DNA of 64,000 nucleotides, taken from NCBI GenBank assembly GCA_015179025.1, contig WHUX01000017.1:124001-188000 (forward strand). Reading direction: 5' to 3'. The position numbers and the translations under genes are program-made. Source of the DNA: Terfezia claveryi. Lineage: Eukaryota > Ascomycota > Pezizomycetes > Pezizales > Pezizaceae. Shown piece after piece: positions 34,874-45,265 of this stretch. Every line of letters starts with the position of its first letter. The first letter of the stretch is position 1. A model generated the notes under the pieces. That model searched no databases. It had not been told where the DNA came from and was given only the letters and a program-made list of their open reading frames with translations.

Positions 34874-35161
34874 TCACATCTCTTGATACCTTCCTCTTCT
34901 CAAGCCCCGCTTATAAATGTACTTCTCAATCATCAATATTACAAACACTATCACCGTCACACCGCTCGTAGCTCCAATAGCTATGATCAGCACTGTTTCT
35001 GCAGGATGGTGGTATGAGTCCACACTGGGGACCTTGGTGGAGTAGGAGGTGATGTTGGTTTCGGTTGGGGTGGGAGTTAGGAGGTTTAGATTGGTAGTGG
35101 TTTGAATTGTGGTATTTATGGCTCTGAGGTCTAGATTTGGTAGGAGAAGTGTTGGTGCCAT
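34874..35161 (-). CDS. Small single-pass membrane protein, unknown function
   Basis: An intronless frame of 95 codons. The Thr/Asn-rich N-terminal half has possible N-glycosylation sites (INTT and ETNITS). A single strong membrane segment, VLIIAIGATSGVTVIVFVIL, spans about residues 58-79 and is followed by a basic tail (EKYIYKRGLRRGRYQEM). The positive-inside rule puts the tail in the cytosol. There is no cleavable signal peptide. A TATATAGA-like box lies about 110 bp upstream of the ATG. I recognise no family; the biased but orderly layout supports a real gene with moderate confidence. Confidence 0.5.
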   Translation of the reverse strand: MAPTLLLPNLDLRAINTTIQTTTNLNLLTPTPTETNITSYSTKVPSVDSYHHPAETVLIIAIGATSGVTVIVFVILMIEKYIYKRGLRRGRYQEM

Positions 35162-35888
35162 TTTGGTTCTTTAGATGTGTCTAGTGCTGTGGGTAGATTC
35201 AAAGTCCAAATTATGGGAGAATTTGAATAGTTCATTGGTTTTGGATGGGAGTAGGTATTATACACTTATATAGAAAGTACTAGGGGAGATGAATTAATTC
35301 ATTCATGGCCACATAAACATGACCACGGCCTTGATAAGATGAGCGATAACCTGAGATATTGTACTACTGAAGCGCCGTTGAACTTACTGTACAGGGCGAG
35401 TTTACCATTCGTTCACGCAGCTGTTGCCCCTATGATCTGCAAAAAAAACCCAGTCTCGCCATAAAGCTCATAAGTACTTTTAGGCCAGGAACAGGCTCAG
35501 CGCAACTAGCTTCGTGACGGCAACAAGCAGCTTTCGTCATCAGGAAAAGTACCCAAAACTGAATGCAGCCTGCAAAGAGGGATGACTTAACTACATGCGC
35601 TGGAACAGACACGAATATATGCTAATTAATATGATTTCCAGATTGTTCTACTTGCCATTACGAAACCAGTATCAATATCAATAAATATCCCTACAATCTG
35701 TAATATCCACAAACGCCTGAGAGCAGGAGAAGAGCAAAAGAACTTCAAACCACGGCAAAAAGATCCTAGCACATGTCAGACTAAAAGAAACAAATACATC
35801 AGGTTTGTGAATACCTAGCGCTGCTTTTCACGTAGCCACAACATATACTCCTTCAACACCCTCCGCCTCTCCTCTTTTTCTGCTACCT
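35162..35888. other. Intergenic region
   Basis: About 730 bp between two minus-strand genes. No feature was recognised. Confidence 0.4.
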
Positions 35889-37608
35889 TCACAACATAAT
35901 CCCCCTGTCCCTACTCCTCTTCGCAAATCTTCCTTGAAACCACATGTACCCAATCCCAACGCCGCACCTCGCAACTTCATAACCAACCCACGCTAATATC
36001 GTCCAAATCACAAACCATACCGCTCTCCCCTGATGCATTATAAACTTCTGATCATGGCACCACTCCCCCGTGAAGCTATACATGCCATGAATATCGTCAT
36101 ACAAAAACCCAAAATCCATACCCACCAACGGCGCCCACTTGTCCCACTCAGGGTTATTCTTCGGCCAGATGATCTTTTTGCCAACGCCAGTCGGATGCGA
36201 AGCAAAGCTTGTTTCGCCGTTCTTCAGCTTCTCCAAAATCGCTGGGACGTTGAGGGGGGTATCCTTTATCAAAGTCCACCCATAAGGAACATCTTCAGCA
36301 TTGTGTATATCAGTTGAGCTAATAAGCGGCATTCCATGTTTTCTTGCAAACAGCAGTGTAGGTAAGTCCAGCTTCCCCTCGTGTAGAATCTCGAAGCCAT
36401 CAATTCCCCAATCCAGGAGTTGTTCTCGAGTAGGATGATGTTGTAAGGTTGGGACGTTATAGCTTCGCTCCGTGCGAAGTGACCAAGGCAAGTGATTGGC
36501 AAAGACGAGGGCACCTTGGGCGTGAGCTTGATCGATGACAGATTGGAGCTCAGCGTCAGTAGGAAAGGCCTTCTTAGGGGCAGGAATGGGAGAGGTGAGG
36601 CCGACGATTTGCATATGGATCCGGCAGGTAGTATGTTCGATCGCAGGGATAACCAAAATTCGAGGATTGCTGGGATCCATATTGTAGACGGTGTTGGCGT
36701 AAGATTGGGCAGCGAGGGCGCCTGTGAGGGTGTTGTGGTCGCTGACGACGAGGGCATTGAAGCCGTAAGCGAAGGCCCAATCGACGACTATGATCGGTCA
36801 CAGTGAGTTTTTGTTCCCACAATATCTATCCTGGCATGTCCTTTAAATGCAACGTACTTTGCTCGGGGTTTAGGCTCCCATCAGAATGAGTTGTATGTGA
36901 GTGCATTTCTAGGAACACACTATATTCCTCTTTCTGTAGGTCTCCATTTAAGCCTAGTAACCCGCTATGGGGATCCCAAACGGCGGCATTCCCGTTTTCG
37001 ATCACGGCCGTAACGTTGAATGGCGTGAGTTGAGTGTAATCGATGTCGCCGTAGAGTTTTTGAGAAGGCTTGTCGGTATATTTAACGAAGATAAGGGTTG
37101 TGACTAGGACGGTGGTGATTAGGACGAGTTGTATAAAGCGGTGGAATATTGGCGAGTAGAGGACTGTGATGAGAAGGCGTTTCACTGCTTGCGAGTAGAT
37201 ATTAGAGAGGCTCGAGACTATCGGCACCGGCCAAAGTGACAGTCATTTCAGGCTATTCGAGGATCGCCAGAATTATCTAACAGAACAGTAGTAATATGGA
37301 AACTCACGAGTCATTGCTCCACCTCCGTTTCCACCCCCATTTCCACTGAACAGCTCGCCTCTCCTCCACCTTGCTCGGAACAACTTTATGTGCCTTCTAG
37401 CCGCTGCAGAAACGCCCAGACCCAAGCCCCTGGCCGTACTGCTCCTTTGGGGTAATAAACGAGTCGAAGCGGATGCCATCGATAACGGTGATAGTGACCC
37501 ATGCTCTTCCCCAGCATAGTGAGCGTCATCGTCATATACCGGGCTGTATCCTGTCCGAGCTACTGGGATGACTGTGTCTATGTGATTGTGGGTTCGGTTG
37601 GAAGACAT
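35889..37608 (-). CDS. Membrane-anchored PHP-domain protein
   Basis: Exons in transcription order are 37608-37308, 37184-36858 and 36787-35889, about 508 residues. PHP (polymerase and histidinol phosphatase) motifs are clear: the metal-binding EMHSHTTHSDGSLNPEQ near residue 194, ALVVSDHNTLTGA near 223, IPAIEHTT, VFANHLPW, and SSTDIHNAED toward the end of the fold. These supply the His/Asp/Glu ligands of a metal-dependent phosphoesterase. An N-terminal membrane segment (FIQLVLITTVLVTTLIFV, about 117-135) follows a disordered cytosolic stretch. A second hydrophobic stretch (AVWFVIWTILAWVGYEVA, about 467-485) lies close to the C-terminus. The catalytic part would then sit between two anchors on the lumenal or outer side. 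Fungi have conserved membrane PHP proteins of this kind; the substrate is unknown. The second acceptor could shift by three bases. Confidence 0.82.
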
Positions 37609-38020
37609 TGTGGTATTCCCACTACTATTGCCGTGGTCTGCTTCTGCAGGGCGTGGTAAGTGCCTACTTAAGGTTAGGTTAAGCAAGAACTTTTGGAAAT
37701 GAGACCAGAGTCGAGGACTGACCCGAGGTGTATTAAAGAGAAGCAGGAGGAAGCCCGACAGAACAATCGGTAGAGGAGGTACCTATAAGTGAGTCCGGCA
37801 GGCCTAGGACAAAAGCCCTTTTCGGGACGGACTGACGCCCCGTCTCCCAGCAAGCCCAAGAAAACCCCCCCCCCCCCCGAAAAAAAAAACCCATCCAGAC
37901 TACACCCCCTGATCAACAAACGGGAGGATGAGCACTCCATTTCGCGATATACGTTATCATCATCATCGTTATCATCATGATCACTCGCGTAGTTACTTTA
38001 GTGTCGATCCCCTTTAATTC

Positions 38021-38083
38021 CCCTGTCATTTTTGATGAAATTTGGGTTTCTGTACTAGGGTTTCTGGTGGAATGACAGGGGGT
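38021..38083. repeat. Short inverted repeat
   Basis: CCCCTGTCAT on the left pairs with ATGACAGGGG on the right around a centre of about 40 bases. Confidence 0.5.
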
Positions 38084-38208
38084 CTATTTCGCTTATTTCA
38101 CCAGTTAAAGTGGGGATCAACTCCACGTGCATCTGGTACCATCTCATTTCCCTTGGAGAGCCTCTCTTATGAATCGCCTAGGTAGTCTGGTTGGCACAAT
38201 GAATCTCC

Positions 38209-38371
38209 TACCGCATCTACTGGTGTATAACGATCCTTGTCAGTTTAAAGACATAGGTCGAGCTTATGCAGTAAAGGTGATAAATTAGGTGGATGGTAAC
38301 AAGCTCACTGAGGTATAATGGTCCCTGTGAGTTAAACTGACAAGGATCGTTGTTCGCCAGTGGATGCGGGT
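38209..38371. mobile_element. Foldback MITE-like element
   Basis: A perfect 19-bp inverted repeat, AACGATCCTTGTCAGTTTA (38229-38247) and its complement (38333-38351), extends outward with mismatches through CCGCATCYACTGG on both sides. This gives arms of about 38 bp around a centre of about 85 bp. No coding capacity was seen. Confidence 0.65.
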
Positions 38372-38567
38372 ACTGGCAAAATGTCTGCAGCTTGAGCAGA
38401 ATTTTAACCCAGAGATCGGCGCCGGTACCAGTACCAAGTGGATACATCTATGATGATCCACCCGTATCTGTAGGACGTATCACCCGCATCGCGACAGTTA
38501 TGGGGCGGGTTTGAACATGGGCTATCTAGTCTAGAACATGGGCTGCGCCCAATACGGTAAGTTCATA

Positions 38568-39200
38568 CAGTCAAACCTTGCTCTACCGGACGACGAAAAT
38601 CCGGCCTTTTCTGTCCGGTATACACGGTTCCGGTATGAAACAATACAAGGGTACGTGGCACAGGACAAAAGTTACTAAAGAAGGAAAATTGTTCAACACC
38701 CGTATGTTTGAACGTTAAGCTCAAAATTCATCAGCCAACATGTTGCATGCAGGTTGACAAAACCGTCCAGCTCTCACCATATTAGATAAGCATCAGGTCT
38801 GTAAAAAGCGGCAAGATCCCAAGGCTCTGAGGTATGAAGAATAGTAGATCTAAGTTGGTAAAGATACTAATATAAAGCAGGGTGGAGCTGTAGCAATATC
38901 AACATTGTCATACATCTTATATGAGAGTAAGAAATGGCTTGAAGTTGATCTTACAGCAGGTGATTCATGGAAGAAAAAGGAGTGAACATCCAATACCCGA
39001 TTCTGGAGCAGTATCTACTTAAGGATTCCGTTATAGCAGGGGCAAAATATATGTAGATAGTAGTAACTTGCTGTGTGGTCTGGTATAAGCAAAAATCTGT
39101 TCTAGCAAGGGTGAAAAGTACTTAGTTTGGTGGCGGGCCTAAAGGGTATTCCGGTACAGCAAGGATTCCGGTACAACTACCTACAACGAGGTATCCATTC
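38568..39200. mobile_element. Pogo/Tc1-like non-autonomous element remnant
   Basis: The left end reads TA followed by CAGTCAAACCTTGCTCTACC, which resembles the CAGT-starting ends of pogo-class transposons. The right side carries the inverted form GGTACAGCAAGGATT near 39155-39170. CCGGTA/TACCGG-type subterminal repeats recur throughout. There is no transposase frame, and the right end is degraded. Confidence 0.45.
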
Positions 39201-40776
39201 TGGCGATCACCACTAGTTTCACTTAGCAGTCCCGTGCTGATGTTGTTCCCTACCTATATCAACAACTGCCACTCGAACGACTGTTTCCTACTCACACCAC
39301 TTCCGACTCTGAAATTCAAACTATTCGCTCATAACCCCGTGTATTATGTCTTGAATAAGTGATACACAGAGGGCACCTCGTCTATGCGTTACCCTCAACT
39401 TGGCAACCCTCCGCCGTGTTCTTCCCTTGGATCCAAGTCTGGCAAACCAGAGTGTTGAAGTTCATGTATCCGTTCTCTCTCCCCTATATAAATCCAGATA
39501 TACCCTACACCGCTTTTAGCTACCTACGCACCACATCCACTGGCTACTTATATACCAGTCGATGTTTAAATGTGAGATAAGTATACTTGATTTGTTTGAA
39601 GTTCAGGGGTAACGGTACACCAGAAGTTTATGCTATCCCCCTGCACAAACCGCCAACACAGCATATTAGACATCTGCTTCTGCCTCTCGCCAAACCCAAT
39701 CCCCTCAATTCGATTCTATCGATCCTTCTCCCCATAACCTTCTCTTTTGCGGTATATGAAGATGAAAGATTTCCATTCAGATTTCCGTATTTTTTTTCCA
39801 AGGATGTTGCTGGTGTTGTTTGTCAGCCAGACTAGGGTTCCGGAGGCGGAGAAAGTGGAGCGCAAAGTTGAATGCGGGTCACGATTCGAGCTCGGAAGGG
39901 AGATTGTGAAGGTGTAGTGGGGCTAAGAGAAGTTGGACAAGGAAGTCACTAATGGTACGGAGGAGGTGGTGGTGGTGAAGATCGTGGGGTCAGGTGGTGA
40001 GGTCAGCTGTCGTCTGATGTAACATGCGTCGGCAAGGCGGAAAACGTGGCCTGGACACGCACAGCACTTCGTATCTTCAATGGAGATAGATACACGTGGA
40101 GACCTTACGTATACTTCAATATCCATAATGCACAAAGCTCTTTGGCAGTATTACGATACATTGCATTTGCCGATCGACAAGATCCAAAATAGTTGGACCG
40201 GCACATGGTGGGGTTGATTGCGTGGGCTCAAGCTGCTATGGCCAGCCCCACCCACACCCACCCAAATGGACATGACCAGCTAAACCAAATGACCATCTAA
40301 ACCAAATGACTAGCTAAACCGCTAACCAGATGACAAGCGATATGTACGGCAGAAATTTGTAGGCCTATTTCTAGTGTAGCAATGCGCTCCCGATTCGCCG
40401 GGACCGGTTACAACGGGAAGAGGAATGCCTTTGTTTTGACATTCGCAAAAGGGGTTGCTCTAGTTAAGGGAAATTAGATTACTACGCTACAGAAGGCAAA
40501 CAGAAAATACCAGTGCGCAATTCCATATACCTTCTCCTTATTTACTAGCATGTCTAATCAATCCAGCTCCATCCACTGGTCCTACAACCAGATACCCAAC
40601 TCCAAGCTTATTTTTCACTGTATGCATTGGCGTGCTGAAATATATACCCCACCCCTCTTCCTTCCCTTCATCAGTATTTCAAGCAGGCGTATCTCTGAAT
40701 CGTACGTAGTATCATCGTCATATTCCGCAATATATTTCAACAACATATTCCTCAACATATTTCATCAATATAACCC

Positions 40777-42870
40777 TCAATATATTCCATCAGTATATCT
40801 CTTAGCATATTCCTCAACGTATTCCTCAACGTATTCCTTCTTCCCGTCTTTGTTTTCGTCTTTGTGATCCTCCTTGATGTGTTTTTCATCTCCGTCATAT
40901 ACTACGTTCCCCGTGCTATCCCCATCATACTCATCCCCACCCGATCCTATGGAACCTTCATCATAAGACCCTACCTCATCTGTATAACCCCCTTCAGTAG
41001 CGGTTACGTCATCGCTGTTCTCTACCTGCTCTTCGTAATATTCAGTACTCGCAGGCAATGCAGAATCACCTTTAGCGATGAATGCAGAACCGTCATTTCC
41101 AGCTTCTGTGCGTTCCACTTCTTCCACCGTGGGGCTTTTTGGCTGATGGAGAGCCGGGATGGCCTCTGAGGAGTCAGGGTCTGGGGTGGGAGTAGCAGCT
41201 TCTTTTGAGTCTTCCTCTGCTTTGGCAGGGGCAATTTCTTCGGGGGCAGCCTTCTCTTTATGAGGCGTCTTTGGCTTGGAAGCCGCTCTCTCCTTGGGAG
41301 TGGCCCTCGCTCTGGGAACTGCTCTCTCCTTAGGAGGTGTTTTAAGGGCTACTTTCACCTTAGGCGCAGCTTTCACTTTGGGAGCTGCCTTCGCCTTGGG
41401 AGCTGCCTTCGCCTTGGGAGCTGCTTTCTCCTTGGGAGTCTTCTCCTTCGGGGTGGCCTTCGGTGTCTTCTCTTTTTGAGTGGCCTTCGGTGCTTTTTCT
41501 TTTTGAGTCTTCAGCTTGGGAGTAGCGCTCTTGGGAATTGGCGATTTCTTTGCATCAGCCGCCTTTGTTGCAACTCTAGATGCCGTCTTCTTCTTCTTTG
41601 CCGGGGGAGAAGTAACCTCTGTGCCCTCTCCCCTTTCATCTTCATAATCCTCCTCCTCTACCGGCTCTAGCGACTTCGCCTTCCTCTTCGCTCCCGCCTT
41701 GGGCTTCTTTGCCTCAGGAGCGCTCGACGCAATACTAGTTGCTCTGCTGCTAGCAGTCTTACTTCTAGTCCTTAACCCCACCCCCACAGCCTTCACCTGC
41801 GATGCAAATTTTGCCGCCTGTTCAGCTATAATTTCCTGCTTGGGTCTTGGCTTGGAGCGAACAGCACCTTCCTGGACTATCCTAGGCTTGTCAGGACTCT
41901 TAAGCGGCCTGCCGTCAGGATCAACACAGTAACCTCCTCCGTCGGCGAATTTGACCATCTTCCCGTGTTGGTTGAACAACAACATGTTCTGCGTACGCTT
42001 GCGAAATCGAGCTTGGCTTTCTCCAGGGTTAGGTCCAGGGGGTTTTTTTTGAACGTAGTAGTCGAAGTTCAGTTCCATTTCGTTGAGGTGGGTTCCTTCA
42101 TTTCTACTCTGGGCGGGTTTTGCTTTCGCTGTGGAGGCCCGTTCCGCTTTCGCTGTGGAGGCCCGTTCCGCTTTCGCTGTGGAGGCAGGTTTTGCTTTCG
42201 CTGTGGAGGCGGGTTTTGCTTCTGTGGAGGCGGGTTTTGCTTTCGCTGTGGAGGCGGGTTTTGCTTTCGCTGTGGAGGCGGGTTTGGCTTTGGATGTGGA
42301 GGCCTTTTTGGCTGTAGATGTAGTAGAGGAGGTTTTGGCTTTTTTCTTAGGAGGCACGGCGACTTCTTCCTCTTCAGCATCCTCTTCGGATATAGGAGCA
42401 GCTTTTGCGCGAGTGCGTTTTTTGGTCGGCACGACTGCAGCGGGGGGCTTTTTATTTGTCAACCCCCCTCTATTCCCCTTCGCTACTTTCGGCGCAGCCT
42501 TTTCTTTGGCTGCAGGAGAAGCTTTTGTCGCTTTCGCTTTTCTCCTGGCTGCTGTTGCAGTTTCCTTCGGCGGCGGGGTAGGCTCAACGTATTCTTCGTC
42601 TTCCTCCCCATCTTCGGGCATGCTACCTAGTTCCTCCTGCTCCACGTCCTCATCCTCTTTATGTTCGAATTCTAGAAACTCCTCTTGGGATTTGGACCTT
42701 GTAGCGCTGCGAGTGCTCGTGGTTGCTGTGGCTGGGGATTTTGATTTAGCTGGTGATTTGGCGTTGGCTTTGGGATTGGGTTTGGCTTTGGGATTATCTT
42801 TGGCCTTGGGTTTGGCTTTGGGTTTGGCTTTGGCTTTGGCCACTGCAGCCGCAGCCTTTTTGGCAGGCAT
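40777..42870 (-). CDS. Lys/Ala/Pro-rich nuclear protein with tandem repeats
   Basis: An intronless frame of 697 codons. The N-terminus (MPAKKAAAAVAKAKAKPKAK) and most of the length resemble linker-histone tails: Lys, Ala, Pro and Thr dominate, with acidic patches. Tandem KAKPASTA and KERAS-like units lie at about 42110-42300, and KAAPKAKAAPK-type repeats near 41330-41420. Between the repeats is one ordinary-looking block: EMELNFDYYVQKKPPGPNPG, RFRKRTQNMLLFNQHGKMVK and FADGGGYCVDPDGRPLKSPD. This block is probably the conserved functional core. The last 100 residues are strongly acidic. A chromatin- or nucleic-acid-binding nuclear protein is likely from composition alone. I see no globular histone H1 domain, so I do not call it H1. 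Confidence 0.7.
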   Translation of the reverse strand: MPAKKAAAAVAKAKAKPKAKPKAKDNPKAKPNPKANAKSPAKSKSPATATTSTRSATRSKSQEEFLEFEHKEDEDVEQEELGSMPEDGEEDEEYVEPTPPPKETATAARRKAKATKASPAAKEKAAPKVAKGNRGGLTNKKPPAAVVPTKKRTRAKAAPISEEDAEEEEVAVPPKKKAKTSSTTSTAKKASTSKAKPASTAKAKPASTAKAKPASTEAKPASTAKAKPASTAKAERASTAKAERASTAKAKPAQSRNEGTHLNEMELNFDYYVQKKPPGPNPGESQARFRKRTQNMLLFNQHGKMVKFADGGGYCVDPDGRPLKSPDKPRIVQEGAVRSKPRPKQEIIAEQAAKFASQVKAVGVGLRTRSKTASSRATSIASSAPEAKKPKAGAKRKAKSLEPVEEEDYEDERGEGTEVTSPPAKKKKTASRVATKAADAKKSPIPKSATPKLKTQKEKAPKATQKEKTPKATPKEKTPKEKAAPKAKAAPKAKAAPKVKAAPKVKVALKTPPKERAVPRARATPKERAASKPKTPHKEKAAPEEIAPAKAEEDSKEAATPTPDPDSSEAIPALHQPKSPTVEEVERTEAGNDGSAFIAKGDSALPASTEYYEEQVENSDDVTATEGGYTDEVGSYDEGSIGSGGDEYDGDSTGNVVYDGDEKHIKEDHKDENKDGKKEYVEEYVEEYAKRYTDGIY
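42110..42300 (-). repeat. Tandem repeat inside the Lys/Ala/Pro-rich gene
   Basis: About eight copies of a 24-bp unit encode KAKPASTA. One copy has lost codons (reading TEAKPAST) and two have P to R/E changes. This is typical of slippage-prone coding repeats. Confidence 0.85.
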
Positions 42871-45265
42871 CGTGGTGCGGATTACCCTGAGAAGTCGTTT
42901 TCTCGTGCGTTCAAGTGGGCCTGGGCTTGGTGAATATGGGAAATAGGGAGAGAGATTTGTAGGAATTGGGATTGGGATTGGTAAGTCCTTAGATCTGTGA
43001 ATGGTCTATATTAGAGGATGGATTGGGTGGTGGGGAATGGTTAATAGAGGGAAATTGGGGTGAGGTGAACTGAGGACAGATTTAGCGATCGGTTAGGGAA
43101 GATGAGGACTGCTCGAGTATGGGGATCTCGGAATGATAATTATACAAGGCCATATTGTGGGGGAAGACAAAGGTTTGATTGAATGGGCGAATGGTGTGGG
43201 ACGGGAATAAAGAAAAGAACGGAATTGTGTAATATTATTTAGGGTAGGCGGGATTTCCTTTGTGTGCATTAAAATGAGGGTAAGTCGGTTATGGTGGTAG
43301 AGGGAACAAAGAACAATGAGAGCTGGGGAGGTAGGTGTTTGTAAATTGTCGACTGGTTTTATTTCTCTCAACGCGTTGTAAGGGTGAGTAGGAGATAATG
43401 AGGAATTGATGAATTGGTTTCATCTACTTACCCGGGCTGTTGATTATTTGCAGCTCGTTCATTATCAAATCACTATATCTCCAGGGATATAGGCTATTTC
43501 GAGCACCCCAGGATTCAATATTCGGATTTCCCGGTTCGCTTATCGGATGAATTTCGTTTTCATGATAGTAATCCTATAAGTCACTTGCGTTTACGATTTA
43601 GCATTTACTTGAAACTTGAACTGGTGAAATAAATATTACATTCTGTAAGGCAATCTTCACTTCTCTGATTTTCATTTAGATGTGTATGGGTTATGGGCCA
43701 AAAAGTGAACACTCTACGTCTATAAATTTGGTGCCAAGACTACATATATATAACTCTCTGAAAATGAGTTGTTTTGGGCTGGGACAAGCGAGAGTGATAT
43801 GCTTCGGATATAGTTTGAAGGGGCTGGTTTATTTCTTTTTTTTTTTTTTTTTTTTTTTTTGCGGTGATGAAACTTTGACCAATGCCCATAGTCAGTACAT
43901 GACAATGTAAGGTTTCATAGATTGTCTACGATGACTCATGATTATAGTGTACATTATCGAGGAAACAGGTCAGTAGAGTTATTCGTTGTATTTAGTAGAG
44001 CTCGTAGAGATCTAGGCATGTAATTATGATATGAGTTTTCCTCTGTGTTGTACTCCCTACTTAAGGCCTGGAAGTATTGAGCTTGGGAATTACACTGTCC
44101 TCTTGGCCTTCTGCTGGGAACATGGGCAACCCAACCGCTTTTTCTAACCGGGAGATTCACATCACCATGTAATTTTTGCTCGCCGCGCCTGCAGTCCCAG
44201 ACCCTCTAGATATATGGGTATTTGGGACCGACAGCACAGCCTAAATGAGAGTTCTGAAAATTACCTCTACAAGGAACCCCCAGGGTATAATATAAACATC
44301 CAGTAAGAAAAATTCTAGACTTCTAGACAACAGAAATGCATTAAGGGGGGGGAGTAAGGGTTACTTTAACTCTGTGACGAAAGTGTAGTACTTGTCATCA
44401 GAGTTCTGCCGCAGCAGGTAATTGTATGGTCCCGATATATTTCTTTGTGTTATCCAGACGCAGTTTATCACACAGAGAACTTTAGTTGAGCAGTTGAGAT
44501 CATATCCCAGTATTCCGAAACATCAGGTTCAGGGTAACTACTCACACGTAGCCCTTAACTTGTTCCCTATACTACATCGGGCATATAGTATAGTAAGCAA
44601 ACTACCGTACTTATACGTACGAAGCTTAACCCACACGATTCTAGTCTCGTGCCCACGATTCGGCTATTTCTGGGCATGAAAGCTGTTGCGGTAGCTGACT
44701 AAGCAAGCTGGCCGAACAAAAAAGAAAAATCTGCGGGTACCGGATGTCTGACGGATCCGGATATAAACTAGGTAAGCCTCCAGATTAAACCAAAAGGCCA
44801 GATGGGGATGGACAAGAGGAAGAAAGTTAAGTAGGTACCTAATTGGTTGGTAGGTACCTATCATAACAGCTCATGCGTGGCTCACTGGCGGGGTCATGAA
44901 CCATGTGATATTCCCGAGGGTCGAGCTCGCGCACATCACCCCGGGGCTGATGTGTGTAAGCAGTACATAGTATATATCGCCATGCTACATGTATAACATG
45001 TATACATATATATATGCCAAAGGTGGACATCTAACTCACCTCTACTCCATCCCTTTAATTTTCCCCCCGGCCTGGATCTACTCCCATTCAGAAGAGGAGG
45101 GCTCAGCTGCACATCCCTGTCGCCCTGAGAACCGAGTGATCTGTAATCCCACATTTTCACATCTCCAAACCCTTCCCTTCCGTTAAAAACCCTCTCTGCA
45201 ATTGGCAGAAGTAAAGGTAAGAAAAACCAACAGAGTTGACGTTTCGATAACAGACGGAAGGAAAG
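42871..45265. other. Divergent intergenic region
   Basis: About 2.4 kb upstream of both the nuclear-protein gene (minus) and the acyl-CoA synthetase (plus). It contains a T25 run (43836-43860). No gene could be supported; frames at 44936-45397 and elsewhere are overlapping and low quality. Confidence 0.45.

Larger units (their letters stand above)
37609..40776. other. Repeat-bearing intergenic region
   Basis: About 3.2 kb without a supportable gene. It contains two inverted repeats and a pogo-like element, listed separately. The recurrent terminal motif appears at 38183-38199 and, inverted and diverged, at 39819-39834. These two could bracket a 1.65-kb element. Confidence 0.5.

Noticed and set aside
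40777..42870. Linker histone H1
   Set aside because: Composition is similar but no globular winged-helix domain is visible and the length is far too great.
41965..42946. Long plus-strand frames opposite the Lys/Ala/Pro-rich gene
   Set aside because: Translations are repetitive Cys/Phe/Gly or Ala/Phe shadows of the minus-strand coding repeat.
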